Origin: Candidatus Borkfalkia avistercoris
GTDB lineage: Bacteria; Bacillota; Clostridia; Christensenellales; Borkfalkiaceae
Length of the DNA stretch: 49,168 nt
Assembly (NCBI GenBank): GCA_019115995.1
Contig: DXCL01000016.1
Location: 1 to 49,168, forward strand
Reading direction: 5' to 3'
Shown here: in pieces, positions 1 to 8,752 of the stretch
How positions within the stretch are numbered: the stretch's first letter is position 1
Layout: every line of letters begins with the position of its first letter
Made by a program: the position numbers and the translations under genes
The notes under the pieces: generated by a model
What the model was told of the DNA's origin: nothing
The model's input: the letters and a program-made list of their open reading frames with translations, nothing else
Database searches by the model: none

Positions 1-20
1 CCCGATATGCCATATCGGGG
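1..20 (-). terminator. hairpin after rarA, at the window edge
   Basis: CCCGATATG and CATATCGGG (1-9 and 11-19) form a perfect inverted repeat about 16 bases past the rarA stop. Any T tract would lie outside the window, so a terminator is likely but cannot be confirmed. Confidence 0.5.
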
Positions 21-35
21 CGCGCCGCTTTGCTT

Positions 36-1355
36 TTATTTTTTCTGTTCCGCTTTCCATGCCTTTATCTCTTCCAGCCGCGCCTTGATCTTTCCTTCTA
101 CGCCCTCCTCCGTCGGGCGGTAGTATTCCCTTCCCGCAAGAGAATCGGGCAGGCACTGCATATCCGTCAGCTTTTCCTTATAATCGTGCGCGTAACGGTA
201 CCCCTTGCCGTATTCAAGCTCCTTCATCAGCTTTGTCGGCGCGTTGCGTATCACGAGGGGCACGGGCTCCGCGAGCATGGTGAGCGCGTCCTTTTTTGCG
301 CTTTCGTATGCCGTATACAGCGCGTTGGATTTCGGCGCCATCGACATATACACCACCGCCTCGGTGAGATGCACGCTGCACTCGGGCATACCGATAAAAT
401 GGCATGCCTGATACGCCGCTACCGCGATTTCCAGCGCGCGCGGATCCGCCAGCCCTACGTCTTCGCTCGCAAAACGGGTGACGCGCCGCGCTATATAGAG
501 CGGGTCTTCCCCCGCTTCGAGCATGCGCGCCAGCCAGTATACGGCGGCGTCGGGATCGGAATTGCGCATGGACTTGTGCAGCGCGGAGATCAGATTATAA
601 TGTTCCTCCCCCGTTTTGTCGTATAAAAGCGACTTTTTGGAGGTGCATTGCTCCACCGTTTCCCGCGTGACGACCGTTTTATCCCCGTCCGACTCGCCGT
701 TGAGCACCGCCATTTCGAGGGTGGAGAGCGCGCTGCGAGCGTCTCCGTTGGCAAACGCGGCGATCGTTTCCAGAATATCGTCCGCAATTTCGATACGCTG
801 CCCGCCGAAACCGCGTTCGTCCGTTACGGCATGGCGCAGAAGCTGTACGAGCTCCTCCGTTTTGAGCGCCTGCAATACGAACACCTTGCAGCGAGACAAG
901 AGCGCCCCGTTGACCTCGAAGGAAGGATTTTCCGTCGTCGCGCCGATCAGAATGATGCTTCCCCTCTCCACAAAGGGCAGGAACGCGTCTTGCTGGGCTT
1001 TGTTGAAGCGATGTATTTCGTCTACGAAAAGAATTGTCTTTTCCCCGTAGATGCGGTTCTTTTCCGCCTGCTCCATCACCTGTTTGATCTCTTTGATGCC
1101 GCTCGTAACGGCGGAAAAATCGATAAAATTTGCCTTCGTCGTATTGGCGATGATGCGCGCGAGCGTGGTTTTGCCCACCCCGGGCGGCCCCCAAAAGATC
1201 ATCGAGCCGATCTTGTCTCCCTCGATGAGGCGACGCAGGACTTTTCCTTCCCCCAGAAGGTGCTTTTGCCCGACGAATTCATCGAGGGTACGGGGGCGGA
1301 GCCTCGCCGCGAGAGGCTGGTCGGTATCCTTCATAAACATGGATTGCTGCTGCAT
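36..1355 (-). CDS. rarA: replication-associated recombination ATPase RarA (MgsA family)
   Basis: AAA+ ATPase of the RarA/MgsA/WRNIP1 family, which acts on stalled replication forks in the cytoplasm together with single-strand binding protein and clamp loader. The sequence shows an N-terminal stretch typical of the family (RPRTLDEFVGQKHLLG), a Walker A motif GPPGVGKTT near residues 56-64, a Walker B VDEIHRF, the sensor motif GATTENPSFEVN, and the C-terminal tetramerisation region ending in a family-typical ERLEEIKAWK-like tail. At 439 residues it has the normal full length. The start follows AAAGGCGG about ten bases upstream. It is the last gene of the minus-strand run and probably has its own promoter, although none is clear in the 130 bases upstream. 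Confidence 0.96.
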   Translation of the reverse strand: MQQQSMFMKDTDQPLAARLRPRTLDEFVGQKHLLGEGKVLRRLIEGDKIGSMIFWGPPGVGKTTLARIIANTTKANFIDFSAVTSGIKEIKQVMEQAEKNRIYGEKTILFVDEIHRFNKAQQDAFLPFVERGSIILIGATTENPSFEVNGALLSRCKVFVLQALKTEELVQLLRHAVTDERGFGGQRIEIADDILETIAAFANGDARSALSTLEMAVLNGESDGDKTVVTRETVEQCTSKKSLLYDKTGEEHYNLISALHKSMRNSDPDAAVYWLARMLEAGEDPLYIARRVTRFASEDVGLADPRALEIAVAAYQACHFIGMPECSVHLTEAVVYMSMAPKSNALYTAYESAKKDALTMLAEPVPLVIRNAPTKLMKELEYGKGYRYAHDYKEKLTDMQCLPDSLAGREYYRPTEEGVEGKIKARLEEIKAWKAEQKK

Positions 1356-1449
1356 AACGTTACCGCCTTTGCATAAAAATACGCGAAAAACCGAAAAAGC
1401 CGCACCGACGCGGACTTTAACCCCGCCCGCAGCCGCTTGCGCTTATTTT

Positions 1450-1484
1450 TATAAAACTTCGGGCAGAAGCCCCGCTCCTGCCCG
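1450..1484 (-). terminator. intrinsic terminator of the sugar-transferase-like gene
   Basis: CGGGCAG (1460-1466) pairs with CTGCCCG (1478-1484). On the minus strand the stem is followed by AAGTTTTATAAAAA. It lies directly after the stop at 1490. Confidence 0.7.
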
Positions 1485-1489
1485 TAAGA

Positions 1490-2335
1490 TCATCTGAACA
1501 AATTGCGCTCTTCGAAGAGCCTGCGCTCCGAAGCAGCCGCGCTCTTGCGCGCTTCCTTTGCCTTGGCGTCCGCAATGAATGCCTCCGCTTCCTCTTCGGT
1601 CAGGGTGCCCTCTTCCAACCGCACCGCAAGATAGCTCTTGTTTGCGACCTCTCCGAGATTGTTCACCCTTTCCCCGCGCACCTTTTGCGCGATCCTCGTC
1701 ATAAAAAAGGAGATATCGCGGAATAAATTGACGTGCGCGGCATAGTGCTCGTCTTCCTCGAACATATCGGCATACGTGAGCTTTTCTCCGCCGTAGCGGG
1801 AAAGCGAACTTACGATGCCCGGGCGCACGGCAAAGCGCGCCTTATGTTCGGGCGGAAGAGCGGCCGCGTCGGAAAGCGTCATGGGCACGGGGCCAACAAA
1901 ACTCATTCGTCCCGTAAAAACGTACGCGAGCATGGGATAGTATTTGAGGCCGCTGCCCTTCAAAAATTTCCCGAAGCCCGTAACGCGCTCCTTTTCGGGG
2001 AGGAGGTTGCCGGCCTCATCGTGCAGAACGCGCTCGGTGGCGAGCACGGCGATGCGGATCGGCTTTTCTTTCTTACCGCAGTAATGCTTGATTTCAAACA
2101 GCGAGCGGTAAGAATTGGTGACCTTGTTATAGATCGCGTCGACCGCGAGAAAAGCGAGAAAGAACACCAAAAACACGGCAAGAAAAATTGCCGAAAACAA
2201 AATATCGAACAGTCTTTTAAAAAGCCATCTGTAATTGAGCGCCGCGATGAGAACGAATACGGCGATATCGAGTACGACGAAGATCGCCATGCCCCAGGGC
2301 GTATTCAAAAAAGACGGCGCAAGAATTTGTGTCAT
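1490..2335 (-). CDS. sugar-transferase (polyprenyl-phosphate phosphoglycosyl transferase)-like membrane protein lacking the DE dyad
   Basis: This 281-residue protein resembles the monotopic phosphoglycosyl transferases (WcaJ/PglC, bacterial sugar transferase family) that load the first sugar phosphate onto undecaprenyl phosphate at the inner membrane. What can be seen: a hydrophobic segment near residues 12-31, the family signature KRLFDI followed by a long re-entrant hydrophobic stretch, MSFVGPVPM, and RPGI followed by a D-x-x-Y-like region. The catalytic D-E-L-P motif just before the VGP box reads L-K-Y-Y-P here, so the catalytic Asp-Glu pair appears replaced. The C-terminal 40 residues are charged and helical. 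The start at 2335 was chosen over an upstream ATG because it follows GGAGG by five bases and sits behind a sigma-A promoter. No polysaccharide cluster surrounds it. Confidence 0.7.
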   Translation of the reverse strand: MTQILAPSFLNTPWGMAIFVVLDIAVFVLIAALNYRWLFKRLFDILFSAIFLAVFLVFFLAFLAVDAIYNKVTNSYRSLFEIKHYCGKKEKPIRIAVLATERVLHDEAGNLLPEKERVTGFGKFLKGSGLKYYPMLAYVFTGRMSFVGPVPMTLSDAAALPPEHKARFAVRPGIVSSLSRYGGEKLTYADMFEEDEHYAAHVNLFRDISFFMTRIAQKVRGERVNNLGEVANKSYLAVRLEEGTLTEEEAEAFIADAKAKEARKSAAASERRLFEERNLFR

Positions 2336-2368
2336 GATCCTCCGAAACACTCCTGCGTTTGATAGTCT

Positions 2369-2397
2369 ATTATAATACAGCCGAGAAGAAAAAGCAA
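2369..2397 (-). promoter_or_regulatory. sigma-A promoter of the sugar-transferase-like gene
   Basis: Minus strand: -35 TTGCTT (2392-2397), 17-base spacer, -10 TATAAT (2369-2374). The start codon is about 35 bases downstream. Confidence 0.75.
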
Positions 2398-2405
2398 CCG
2401 TTTTT

Positions 2406-3026
2406 TTACGCTTCGTCCTCTTCTTCCTCTTCCGCCGGCTCCCCCGCAAGGGACACGATCCCGTCGAGAAGAGCCAAAATTTCTTCCTTTCCTCTGCCCG
2501 TTTCAGACGAAACGGCGATCACGTTCCCCTCGCCCGTTCTGAACGCCGAAGCGATGGCGCGGACGTGCTCTTTGACGCGCGTCTTTGCAAGCTTGTCAGC
2601 CTTGGTCGCGACCACGGTAAAGGGAATGCGGTGATAATACAAAAATTCGATCATCGTCCGGTCGTCCGCCGTAGGCTCGTGGCGAATGTCTGCGAGGGAA
2701 AACACGTGCGCGATGTTTTCTTTTTCGGCAAAAAAGTCTTCCAACAGCCGCGCCCACTTCTCCTTTTCCGCCTTGGAAACGCGCGCAAAGCCGTAGCCGG
2801 GGAGATCTGCCAAAACAAACTCTCCGAAATCAAAATAATTCACAAGGCGCGTCCTGCCCGGCTCGGCGGAAGTCTTGGCGAGCCTTTTGCGGTTCGCCAG
2901 CATATTGATGAACGAGCTCTTGCCAACGTTGGATTTGCCGCATACGGCGATCATCGGCTTTTCTGAACGAAAAAAGCCTCTCCTGTCCGCCGCCGAAACG
3001 ATGAATTCTGCTCCCTTGATGATCAT
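2406..3026 (-). CDS. engB: ribosome biogenesis GTPase EngB (YihA/YsxC)
   Basis: TrmE-Era-EngA-EngB-Septin family GTPase needed for assembly of the large ribosomal subunit. G1 is GKSNVGKSS (residues 30-38), followed by a switch I region with TSAEPGRT, G3 DLPGYGFA, G4 TKADK and a G5-like AVSSETG. Length is 206 residues, normal apart from a very acidic C-terminal tail of glutamates and aspartates. Its start codon overlaps the lon stop by one base (TAATG), so the two are translationally coupled. The lon-engB pairing is common in Bacillota. Confidence 0.97.
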   Translation of the reverse strand: MIIKGAEFIVSAADRRGFFRSEKPMIAVCGKSNVGKSSFINMLANRKRLAKTSAEPGRTRLVNYFDFGEFVLADLPGYGFARVSKAEKEKWARLLEDFFAEKENIAHVFSLADIRHEPTADDRTMIEFLYYHRIPFTVVATKADKLAKTRVKEHVRAIASAFRTGEGNVIAVSSETGRGKEEILALLDGIVSLAGEPAEEEEEDEA

Positions 3027-5344
3027 TACAGCCCCGCTATCGCGTTGTGAAATACCGTATCCACCTCCGCCGCGGGGATAAAGTGAAGTTCGCCGCGCAC
3101 GTTGGAGGGTATTTCCTCCTCGTCTTTTTCGTTTTCTTTGGGAATGATGATGTTTTTGATGCCCGCGCGGTGCGCCGCGAGCGCCTTTTCTTTGAGCCCG
3201 CCGATGGGCAGCACCTTGCCGCGCAGGGTGATCTCGCCCGTCATGGCGATGTCTTTGCGGACGGGTTTATGCGTAAAGGCAGACAAAATGGCGGTCGCCA
3301 TCGTGATGCCCGCGCTCGGGCCGTCTTTCGGGGTAGCCCCCTCCGGCACATGGATATGGATATCGGTATTGGAGAAGGTTTCCGCGTCGATCCCGTATTT
3401 GTCCGCATGGGCGCGGATATAACTGATCGCGGCGCGCGCCGACTCCTTCATCACGTCGCCGAGCTTACCCGTGAGCAAGATCTCTCCCTTTCCGGGCATG
3501 CAGGAGACCTCGATGGTGAGCGTAGTGCCGCCCACGCTCGTCCAGGCGAGCCCCGTCGCGGCGCCGACTTCGTTTTCGTCGAGCTGAGAAAAGTCGCGCG
3601 TATATTTTTTCACGCCGAGCACGCCTTCCAGATTCTCTGCCGTAACGACCTGCTTTTCCATATCCTTGTTTTCTGCGTAGCGCACGGCGATCATGCGGCA
3701 GACCGAGCCGATCTGCCTTTCCAGGCTGCGCACGCCCGCCTCCATCGTATACCCTTCGATGATCGCGGTGATCGCGTCGTCCGTGATTTCCAAAAGTTCG
3801 CTTTTCAGCCCGTTTTCCTGAATTTTTCGGGGCACGAGGTACCGCTTTGCGATCTCCCTCTTTTCATCGAGCGTATAGCCGTTGAGCTCGATGAGCTCCA
3901 TTCTGTCGAGAAGGGGCGCGGGGATCGTATCGACCGTGTTCGCCGTGGTGATAAAGAGCACCTTGGAAAGGTCGTACGGCACCTCCAAAAATCTGTCGCG
4001 GAAGGTCGCGTTCTGTTCGGGATCCAAAACCTCCAAAAGCGCGCTCGCGGGATCGCCGCGCATATCGGAAGACACCTTGTCGATCTCGTCCAGCAAAAAT
4101 ACGGGATTGATCGAGCCGACCTGCTTCATCGCATAAATGATGCGCCCGGGCATCGCGCCGACGTAAGTGCGGCGGTGCCCCCTGATCTCCGCCTCGTCTT
4201 TGACCCCGCCGAGGCTCATGCGCACGAATTTTCTGCCGAGGGCGCGCGCGACCGACTTTGCGATGGAAGTTTTGCCCACCCCGGGCGGCCCCACAAAGCA
4301 CAAAATGGGCGCGTTCATGCTCTTTGTGAGTTGCAGCACGGCGAGATATTCCGTGATGCGCGTTTTCACCTTTTCCAGCCCGTAATGATCCTCGTCGAGG
4401 ATCTTTTTCGCGTCGAGGATATTTTCCGTATCCTTCGTCTCCTCCGTCCAAGGGAGTTCGATGAGCCAGTCGAGATAGTTGCGTATCACCGTATATTCGG
4501 GGGAGGAGGGCGGCATCTTGTCCATGCGGGAGATCTCTTTGAGCGCCTTCTCCTCTATTTCGGCGGGCATGTGCTTGTCTTTGATCTGCCGCGTGAGCGT
4601 ATCGCGCTCCTGCTCGTCGTCGCCGAGTTCGGTATGAATGGCTTTGAGCTGTTCGCGCAAAAAATATTCTTTCTGGTTTTTGTCGATGCTGCGGCGCACC
4701 ATGGAGCTGATCTTCTTTTCGAGCTTGGCGATCTCCAACTCGTCGTTGAGGCAGCGCTCGTAAAGTTTGAGCCGCTCCACCACGTTCACCGTTTCCAAAA
4801 TCTGCTGTTTGATCTCCTCTTTGAGGTGCAGATACTGCATGGAGCGGTTGATGAACACGTCGGGATCGGAAACGCGTTCCAGCTCCGCGAGCTGTTCCTT
4901 CGGGAAACGCATGTCTCCGGCGGTCAGCTCGCGCATCACCTCGCGCGCGGTGCGGAAATACGCCTCTTCCAGCACCTCGTCTCCGTGCACCGCTTTGAGG
5001 CGGGTGACAACGGCGTAAAAGCTGCCGTCCTCTTCATAGATCTCCTCCGCCTCCGCTCGGTAAAGCCCCTCCACGCTCACGCGGAGGTTATTGGAGGGCA
5101 GCTTGGCGATCTGCTTGACGCGTACCACCGTTCCCACGGCGCATACGTCTTTTGACGTAATATTTTCCTTCGCGGCGTCCTTTTGCAGGCTCACGAAAAG
5201 ATCCATGTCCTTTTCCGTGGCGCGCGAAATGGCGGTCAGGGAAATGAGCCTGCCCGCGTCGAAACTCGTCTGCGCGTCCGGAAAGACGACCCTTCCGCGC
5301 AGCGCAACGAGGGGGAATACATATGTTTTTTTCGATCTTGGCAT
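3026..5344 (-). CDS. lon: ATP-dependent Lon protease (LonA)
   Basis: Cytoplasmic AAA+ serine protease that degrades misfolded and regulatory proteins. Domains in order: N-terminal LON substrate-binding domain (about residues 8-200), a coiled middle region, AAA+ module with Walker A GPPGVGKTS (352-360) and Walker B FLLDEIDK (417-424), then the protease domain with catalytic Ser677 in PKDGPSAG and Lys720 in GGLKEKALAAH. The Ser-Lys spacing equals that of E. coli Lon. Length 772 is usual for LonA. A good promoter lies 63 bases upstream; the ribosome site is weak (GGGT). No CIRCE or CtsR-type heat-shock operator is evident to me. It is co-transcribed with engB. Confidence 0.98.
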   Translation of the reverse strand: MPRSKKTYVFPLVALRGRVVFPDAQTSFDAGRLISLTAISRATEKDMDLFVSLQKDAAKENITSKDVCAVGTVVRVKQIAKLPSNNLRVSVEGLYRAEAEEIYEEDGSFYAVVTRLKAVHGDEVLEEAYFRTAREVMRELTAGDMRFPKEQLAELERVSDPDVFINRSMQYLHLKEEIKQQILETVNVVERLKLYERCLNDELEIAKLEKKISSMVRRSIDKNQKEYFLREQLKAIHTELGDDEQERDTLTRQIKDKHMPAEIEEKALKEISRMDKMPPSSPEYTVIRNYLDWLIELPWTEETKDTENILDAKKILDEDHYGLEKVKTRITEYLAVLQLTKSMNAPILCFVGPPGVGKTSIAKSVARALGRKFVRMSLGGVKDEAEIRGHRRTYVGAMPGRIIYAMKQVGSINPVFLLDEIDKVSSDMRGDPASALLEVLDPEQNATFRDRFLEVPYDLSKVLFITTANTVDTIPAPLLDRMELIELNGYTLDEKREIAKRYLVPRKIQENGLKSELLEITDDAITAIIEGYTMEAGVRSLERQIGSVCRMIAVRYAENKDMEKQVVTAENLEGVLGVKKYTRDFSQLDENEVGAATGLAWTSVGGTTLTIEVSCMPGKGEILLTGKLGDVMKESARAAISYIRAHADKYGIDAETFSNTDIHIHVPEGATPKDGPSAGITMATAILSAFTHKPVRKDIAMTGEITLRGKVLPIGGLKEKALAAHRAGIKNIIIPKENEKDEEEIPSNVRGELHFIPAAEVDTVFHNAIAGL

Positions 5345-5406
5345 AATATTTACCCGTTCAGATTTCTGTCAGTGTATATTCTCGGTCTTGTATCCGATCA
5401 TATAAT

Positions 5407-5435
5407 AGTATATCACACAGCAGCAAATTTTACAA
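5407..5435 (-). promoter_or_regulatory. sigma-A promoter of lon-engB
   Basis: Minus strand: -35 TTGTAA (5430-5435), 17-base spacer, -10 TATACT (5407-5412). Confidence 0.7.
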
Positions 5436-5565
5436 GCCTATTTTTAAAGTGGCGGCATTTGAAACGCAATCTTCAAATATTTTCATCTCTTTTCCACAAA
5501 AAACGCCGCCGTGCCCGCACGAAAAGCTTTTCGGCACAATGGCCAGCCCTCTCCTTCGAATATAA

Positions 5566-5604
5566 AACTAAAAATACGGGCCGGAAGCGTACCGCTCCCG
5601 GCCC
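5566..5604 (-). terminator. intrinsic terminator of the XRE regulator gene
   Basis: GGGCCGG (5578-5584) pairs with CCGGCCC (5598-5604), with an inner AGCG/CGCT stem. On the minus strand the tail is GTATTTTTAGTTTTA. Confidence 0.75.
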
Positions 5605-5642
5605 TTGCGTATTTTGCCGTTTTCGGGAAGTTTCCCGAAAAA

Positions 5643-5843
5643 TCATATTTTGCGCCCGATCAGATCGTCTAAGCTGATACCGTAATAATCGGCGATCCTC
5701 ACGCACATTTCAATGCCCGGAAGCACCGTTCCGCTCTCCCACCGATAAATATTTTGGTGATTAACGCCGAGCGCCTTTGCAAGCTCGTGCGGATTCAACC
5801 CTCTTTCTTCCCTGTTCTGTCTGAGCGCCTCGGAAATATCCAT
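5643..5843 (-). CDS. small XRE/Cro-family helix-turn-helix regulator
   Basis: A 66-residue stand-alone DNA-binding protein of the XRE/Cro-CI type. It is little more than the five-helix HTH_3 domain: RQNREERGLNPHELAKALGV, recognition helix NHQNIYRWESG, and a closing ADYYGISLDDLIGRK that is typical of the fold. No sensory domain is present, so it would act as a simple repressor or need a partner. The start at 5843 was chosen because the HTH begins there; the upstream extension is A+T-rich and not family-like. The ribosome site is poor. Upstream (about 5890-5902) lies the short dyad CACAA-N2-TTGTG, a possible autoregulatory operator. It sits just beyond the hydrogenase operon but has its own terminator, so a link in regulation is only a guess. 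Confidence 0.85.
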   Translation of the reverse strand: MDISEALRQNREERGLNPHELAKALGVNHQNIYRWESGTVLPGIEMCVRIADYYGISLDDLIGRKI

Positions 5844-5960
5844 GTAATTATTATGGCACAAAAATGATAATATTGCATGATTTTCACAAACTTGTGCAAC
5901 AAGATTTTTAACATTTTTTATGTTATAATAATATAAAACGCAATATATGATCGAACTTAC

Positions 5961-6007
5961 AGAAAAATCATGTGCGCGGAAAATTTCCCGCAAATTTTTC
6001 CGCGCAC
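5961..6007 (-). terminator. intrinsic terminator of the hydrogenase operon
   Basis: GTGCGCGGAAAA (5972-5983) pairs with TTTTCCGCGCAC (5996-6007). The minus-strand tail is ATGATTTTTCTG. It lies 20 bases beyond the stop of the last operon gene. Confidence 0.75.
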
Positions 6008-6026
6008 TTCTGTTCGCTTATGTTTT

Positions 6027-7487
6027 TTATTCTGCCGCTTTACCGGCGTCTCCGAGACTGAGTTTATAGAGCTTGACGGAATTGTCTATCGTCTTTTCCT
6101 TCGCGGAAGCGCCGTATTTGTCTACGTCTACAATATTTTTCGGCCCGTGGTTCAAACAAAGCGCACCGTTCAGGCAGCCGCCGTCGCACGCCATGCCTTC
6201 AAAAAAGTTTTCCGTGGCGCGGTTGAGTTTAAGCTTCATGAGAGCCGCGCGGCATTCGTCTATACCGTTCATCGCGAGCGGCCTGATGCCCTCGATGCCG
6301 TACTCGGCGGCAACGTCTGAAATGCCCTGCGCGATACCGCCGCTCTTGGCAAAGATCCTGCCGTAGAAGGAAGCGTTGTCCAGAGAAGTCTCTTCCAGCG
6401 AAGCGACGTCGATGTCGCGCGCGTCCAAAAACGCCTGCAACTCCTCAAAGGAAAGCACGCTGTCGATCGCGCCCTGCGTTTTGGGCAGCTTATATTCGAG
6501 TTTTTTGCTCGCACAGGGCCCGATAAAGATGACTTTACCCGTCGGATCGGTGCGCTTGATGAGCATAGCAGCCTCCACCATCGGAGAAACGGAATGCGAA
6601 ACATACTTTGCAAGCTCGGGGAAATTCTTTTCCACAAACATGACGAAGGAAGGACAGCAGGAAGTGGTAAGCACGCCCTTTTCCTTCCACTCCTCCGCCT
6701 CGTGATAGAGCGTGATGTCTGCCCCGAGCGCCGCCTCGACCACCTGGTGGAAGCCGAGTTTGCGGATACCCGTTACGACCTGCTCGATCTTCGCATACTT
6801 GAACTGGCTGACGATGGAAGGCGCGATGACCGCGTACACGTGATACTTTTTGCCGTCTTCCGACTTTTTGAGAATGTCTATGCTCTCCATGATCATGGAC
6901 TTATCGACGATCGCCCCGAACGGGCACTGATACACGCACGCGCCGCAGGAGATACATTTGTTGTTGTCGATGACCGCCTTTTTGTCTTCCCCTACGGTGA
7001 TCGCCTTGACCTTGCAGGAAGAAACGCACGGTCTCTTTTGGTGTATGATCGCCCCGTAAGGGCACGCCTGCGTGCACTTGCCGCACTCGATGCACTTCGA
7101 TTTATCCACCACCGCCTTGTGGTCGATGATCTGAATGGCGTCTCGCGGGCACACTTCCTGGCAGCGGTGCACGATGCAGCCCCGGCAGGCGGGCGTAACA
7201 AAAATACCGCCGATCGGGCACTCGTCGCAGGCGATGTCTATGACCTCCACGACGTTGGGGTTGCTTTTATCGCCGCCGAGCGCGAGCTTGATGCGCTCCT
7301 GCACTATGGCGCGCTCTTTGAAGATGCAGCAACGCATGGTCGCCTTGGGCCCCGGAGAGATCTCTTTGGGAATGTCTATGTAAATGTTGTCGTAGCAGTG
7401 CTCGTATTCGTTGCGAATGATCGCCTTTAAAACGTCATATTTGAGTTTCTGCACCGCAGTGTCGAAAATTCGTTTGTTGTCAGCCAT
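6027..7487 (-). CDS. monomeric [FeFe] hydrogenase, group-B-like
   Basis: A 486-residue iron-only hydrogenase that would interconvert protons and H2, probably with reduced ferredoxin, in the cytoplasm. N-terminal cysteine-rich region (residues 87-113, CDECPIGG and CRGCIVHRCQEVCP), then ferredoxin-like [4Fe-4S] clusters at 132-142, 154-158 and 178-188. The H-cluster domain follows: L1 TSCCPS (Cys277/278), L2 GPCASKK (Cys325), L3 GMACDGGC (Cys434, Cys438), so all cluster ligands and the proton-relay cysteine are present. The arrangement and the TSCCPS variant fit the group B enzymes of fermentative Clostridia rather than the bifurcating HydA. The start at 7487 follows AGAGAGG; an ATG 32 codons upstream lacks one. 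It is the last gene of a four-gene operon, 103 bases after the phosphatase, with a hairpin (7546-7569) in that gap. Confidence 0.88.
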   Translation of the reverse strand: MADNKRIFDTAVQKLKYDVLKAIIRNEYEHCYDNIYIDIPKEISPGPKATMRCCIFKERAIVQERIKLALGGDKSNPNVVEVIDIACDECPIGGIFVTPACRGCIVHRCQEVCPRDAIQIIDHKAVVDKSKCIECGKCTQACPYGAIIHQKRPCVSSCKVKAITVGEDKKAVIDNNKCISCGACVYQCPFGAIVDKSMIMESIDILKKSEDGKKYHVYAVIAPSIVSQFKYAKIEQVVTGIRKLGFHQVVEAALGADITLYHEAEEWKEKGVLTTSCCPSFVMFVEKNFPELAKYVSHSVSPMVEAAMLIKRTDPTGKVIFIGPCASKKLEYKLPKTQGAIDSVLSFEELQAFLDARDIDVASLEETSLDNASFYGRIFAKSGGIAQGISDVAAEYGIEGIRPLAMNGIDECRAALMKLKLNRATENFFEGMACDGGCLNGALCLNHGPKNIVDVDKYGASAKEKTIDNSVKLYKLSLGDAGKAAE

Positions 7488-7590
7488 ACCTATCCTCTCT
7501 GTACTTACCGATTTTTTATCATTTCCCCGCAAATAAACCGCATCGCTCCGCATTTGCGCCGTAAGGCGCGGAGAATTTTTCAAATATATT

Positions 7591-8751
7591 TCAGTCGTAG
7601 TCGATCGTTACGTCTTTTCCCATTTTTTTGAGGTTCGCCGCAAGGCTCTCGACCAGTTTGAGCTTCATCGTGATGTCGATGGGCAGTCCCTGATGCGCGG
7701 CATTGATGCTCTGCCCCACAAAAAAGTGTACGCTCGTCGCCTCTTCGAAGAGCATCTGCGCGAGCAGGGAAGCGCCGTCTTTCTTGGTAAAGGTCTTGGG
7801 GGTCAGATCGTGCACGTCTACGTACTTTTCGGAAAGTTCCAAAAGCCTGCGCATCGTGAGCACGCCCTCCGTCGTGAGGTCGATGCCGTCGATAAAGCCG
7901 ATGGGCGGCACGTCTTTGTCGGGAAAGTCGAAGGAGGCTCGCACGCTCGTTTTGAGATGCCGCGCCACGATCTGCGAGCTCGTGCCGCCGCAAACCACCT
8001 TTTTTCCCTCTCCCGCCAGAAAGCGCGAAATATAAAAGTCGTCTTTGCTTTTGTCTACGGGCGGGCCGATCATGAGGTTGACGTTCAGCTCATCTCGCAC
8101 CTTTACGGCGGCGACCGTCGTGTCGTCTCCGGGGGTGCCCAGATACAGATCGTTGCATACGCCCGCAAGCAGGCAGGCGACCGCGCGCGCGCTCATGGTC
8201 GGCTTTACGTTGTTATCCAAAAATTCCATGACTTCCGGGCGCTGCCAGCCTAAATTCAGCGTCATGCCGATACCCGCGTGAATCACGCCGTCGCTCATGA
8301 CCACGATCACGTCTCCCGCTTTTAAGTCGAGCGCCGTTTTATACACCGTTTTGCCGAGGATATCCATGCCCTCGCGGGGAAAATCGCAGCACTTGCAGTC
8401 GCGTATCAGGATCGCCTGCGGATTGTCGAATTCAAAGAGATGCCCCTTCCCCTGCCTGTTCATGTGAATGACGGAAAAGGTGGAATAAGCGACCCCTCGC
8501 ACCTTGCAAACGGGCAGAGACTGGATTATGGTCTCCACGCATTCCTCTATGTCTATTTCGTTGGATACCATCGTGCAGAGTATTTTGGAGGTGAGCGTAG
8601 ACAGGATATTCGCCTTTACGCCGCTGCCCAGCCCGTCCGCCAAAACAAGGGTGGTATAATCGCCCGAAACGATGCTCTCCACGCGGTCTCCGCACAGCTC
8701 CTCGTTCTTTTTGTTGAGCGACGTGTAGCCGCTTTCCAGACAGAGCGCCAT
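7591..8751 (-). CDS. SpoIIE/PP2C-type phosphatase associated with the sensory hydrogenase
   Basis: A serine/threonine phosphatase of the SpoIIE (PPM) family, 386 residues. The N-terminal half holds the metal-binding aspartates: LADGLGSG (about residue 38), MSDGVIHAG (about 153) and GTPGDDTTVAAV (about 206). The C-terminal 180 residues are not PP2C; they contain CGGTSSQIVARHL and an alpha/beta pattern seen in hydrogenase-linked members (HfsB-like). The gene starts one base after the stop of the PAS-hydrogenase, so both are made together. In such operons a sensory hydrogenase is thought to signal through the phosphatase; the target is unknown and no anti-sigma or STAS partner is in this window. 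Confidence 0.85.
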   Translation of the reverse strand: MALCLESGYTSLNKKNEELCGDRVESIVSGDYTTLVLADGLGSGVKANILSTLTSKILCTMVSNEIDIEECVETIIQSLPVCKVRGVAYSTFSVIHMNRQGKGHLFEFDNPQAILIRDCKCCDFPREGMDILGKTVYKTALDLKAGDVIVVMSDGVIHAGIGMTLNLGWQRPEVMEFLDNNVKPTMSARAVACLLAGVCNDLYLGTPGDDTTVAAVKVRDELNVNLMIGPPVDKSKDDFYISRFLAGEGKKVVCGGTSSQIVARHLKTSVRASFDFPDKDVPPIGFIDGIDLTTEGVLTMRRLLELSEKYVDVHDLTPKTFTKKDGASLLAQMLFEEATSVHFFVGQSINAAHQGLPIDITMKLKLVESLAANLKKMGKDVTIDYD

Positions 8752-8752
8752 A

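Larger units (their letters stand above)
5345..5642. other. intergenic region between lon and the XRE gene
   Basis: This 298-base stretch holds the lon promoter (5407-5435), a perfect 14-base palindrome CGAAAAGCTTTTCG (5520-5533), and two hairpins downstream of the XRE regulator: a terminator at 5578-5604 and an earlier 10-bp stem TTTTCGGGAA/TTCCCGAAAA at 5620-5641 immediately after that stop codon. I see no further gene. Confidence 0.6.

Noticed and set aside
3047-5155. A 702-codon plus-strand frame antisense to lon
   Set aside because: Shadow of the G+C-rich lon codons; lon has all catalytic motifs and a promoter.
5890-5902. Rex operator (TTGTG...CACAA) near the XRE gene
   Set aside because: The arms CACAA-N2-TTGTG are inverted in order relative to the Rex site TTGTGAA-N-TTCACAA, so it is not a Rex box.
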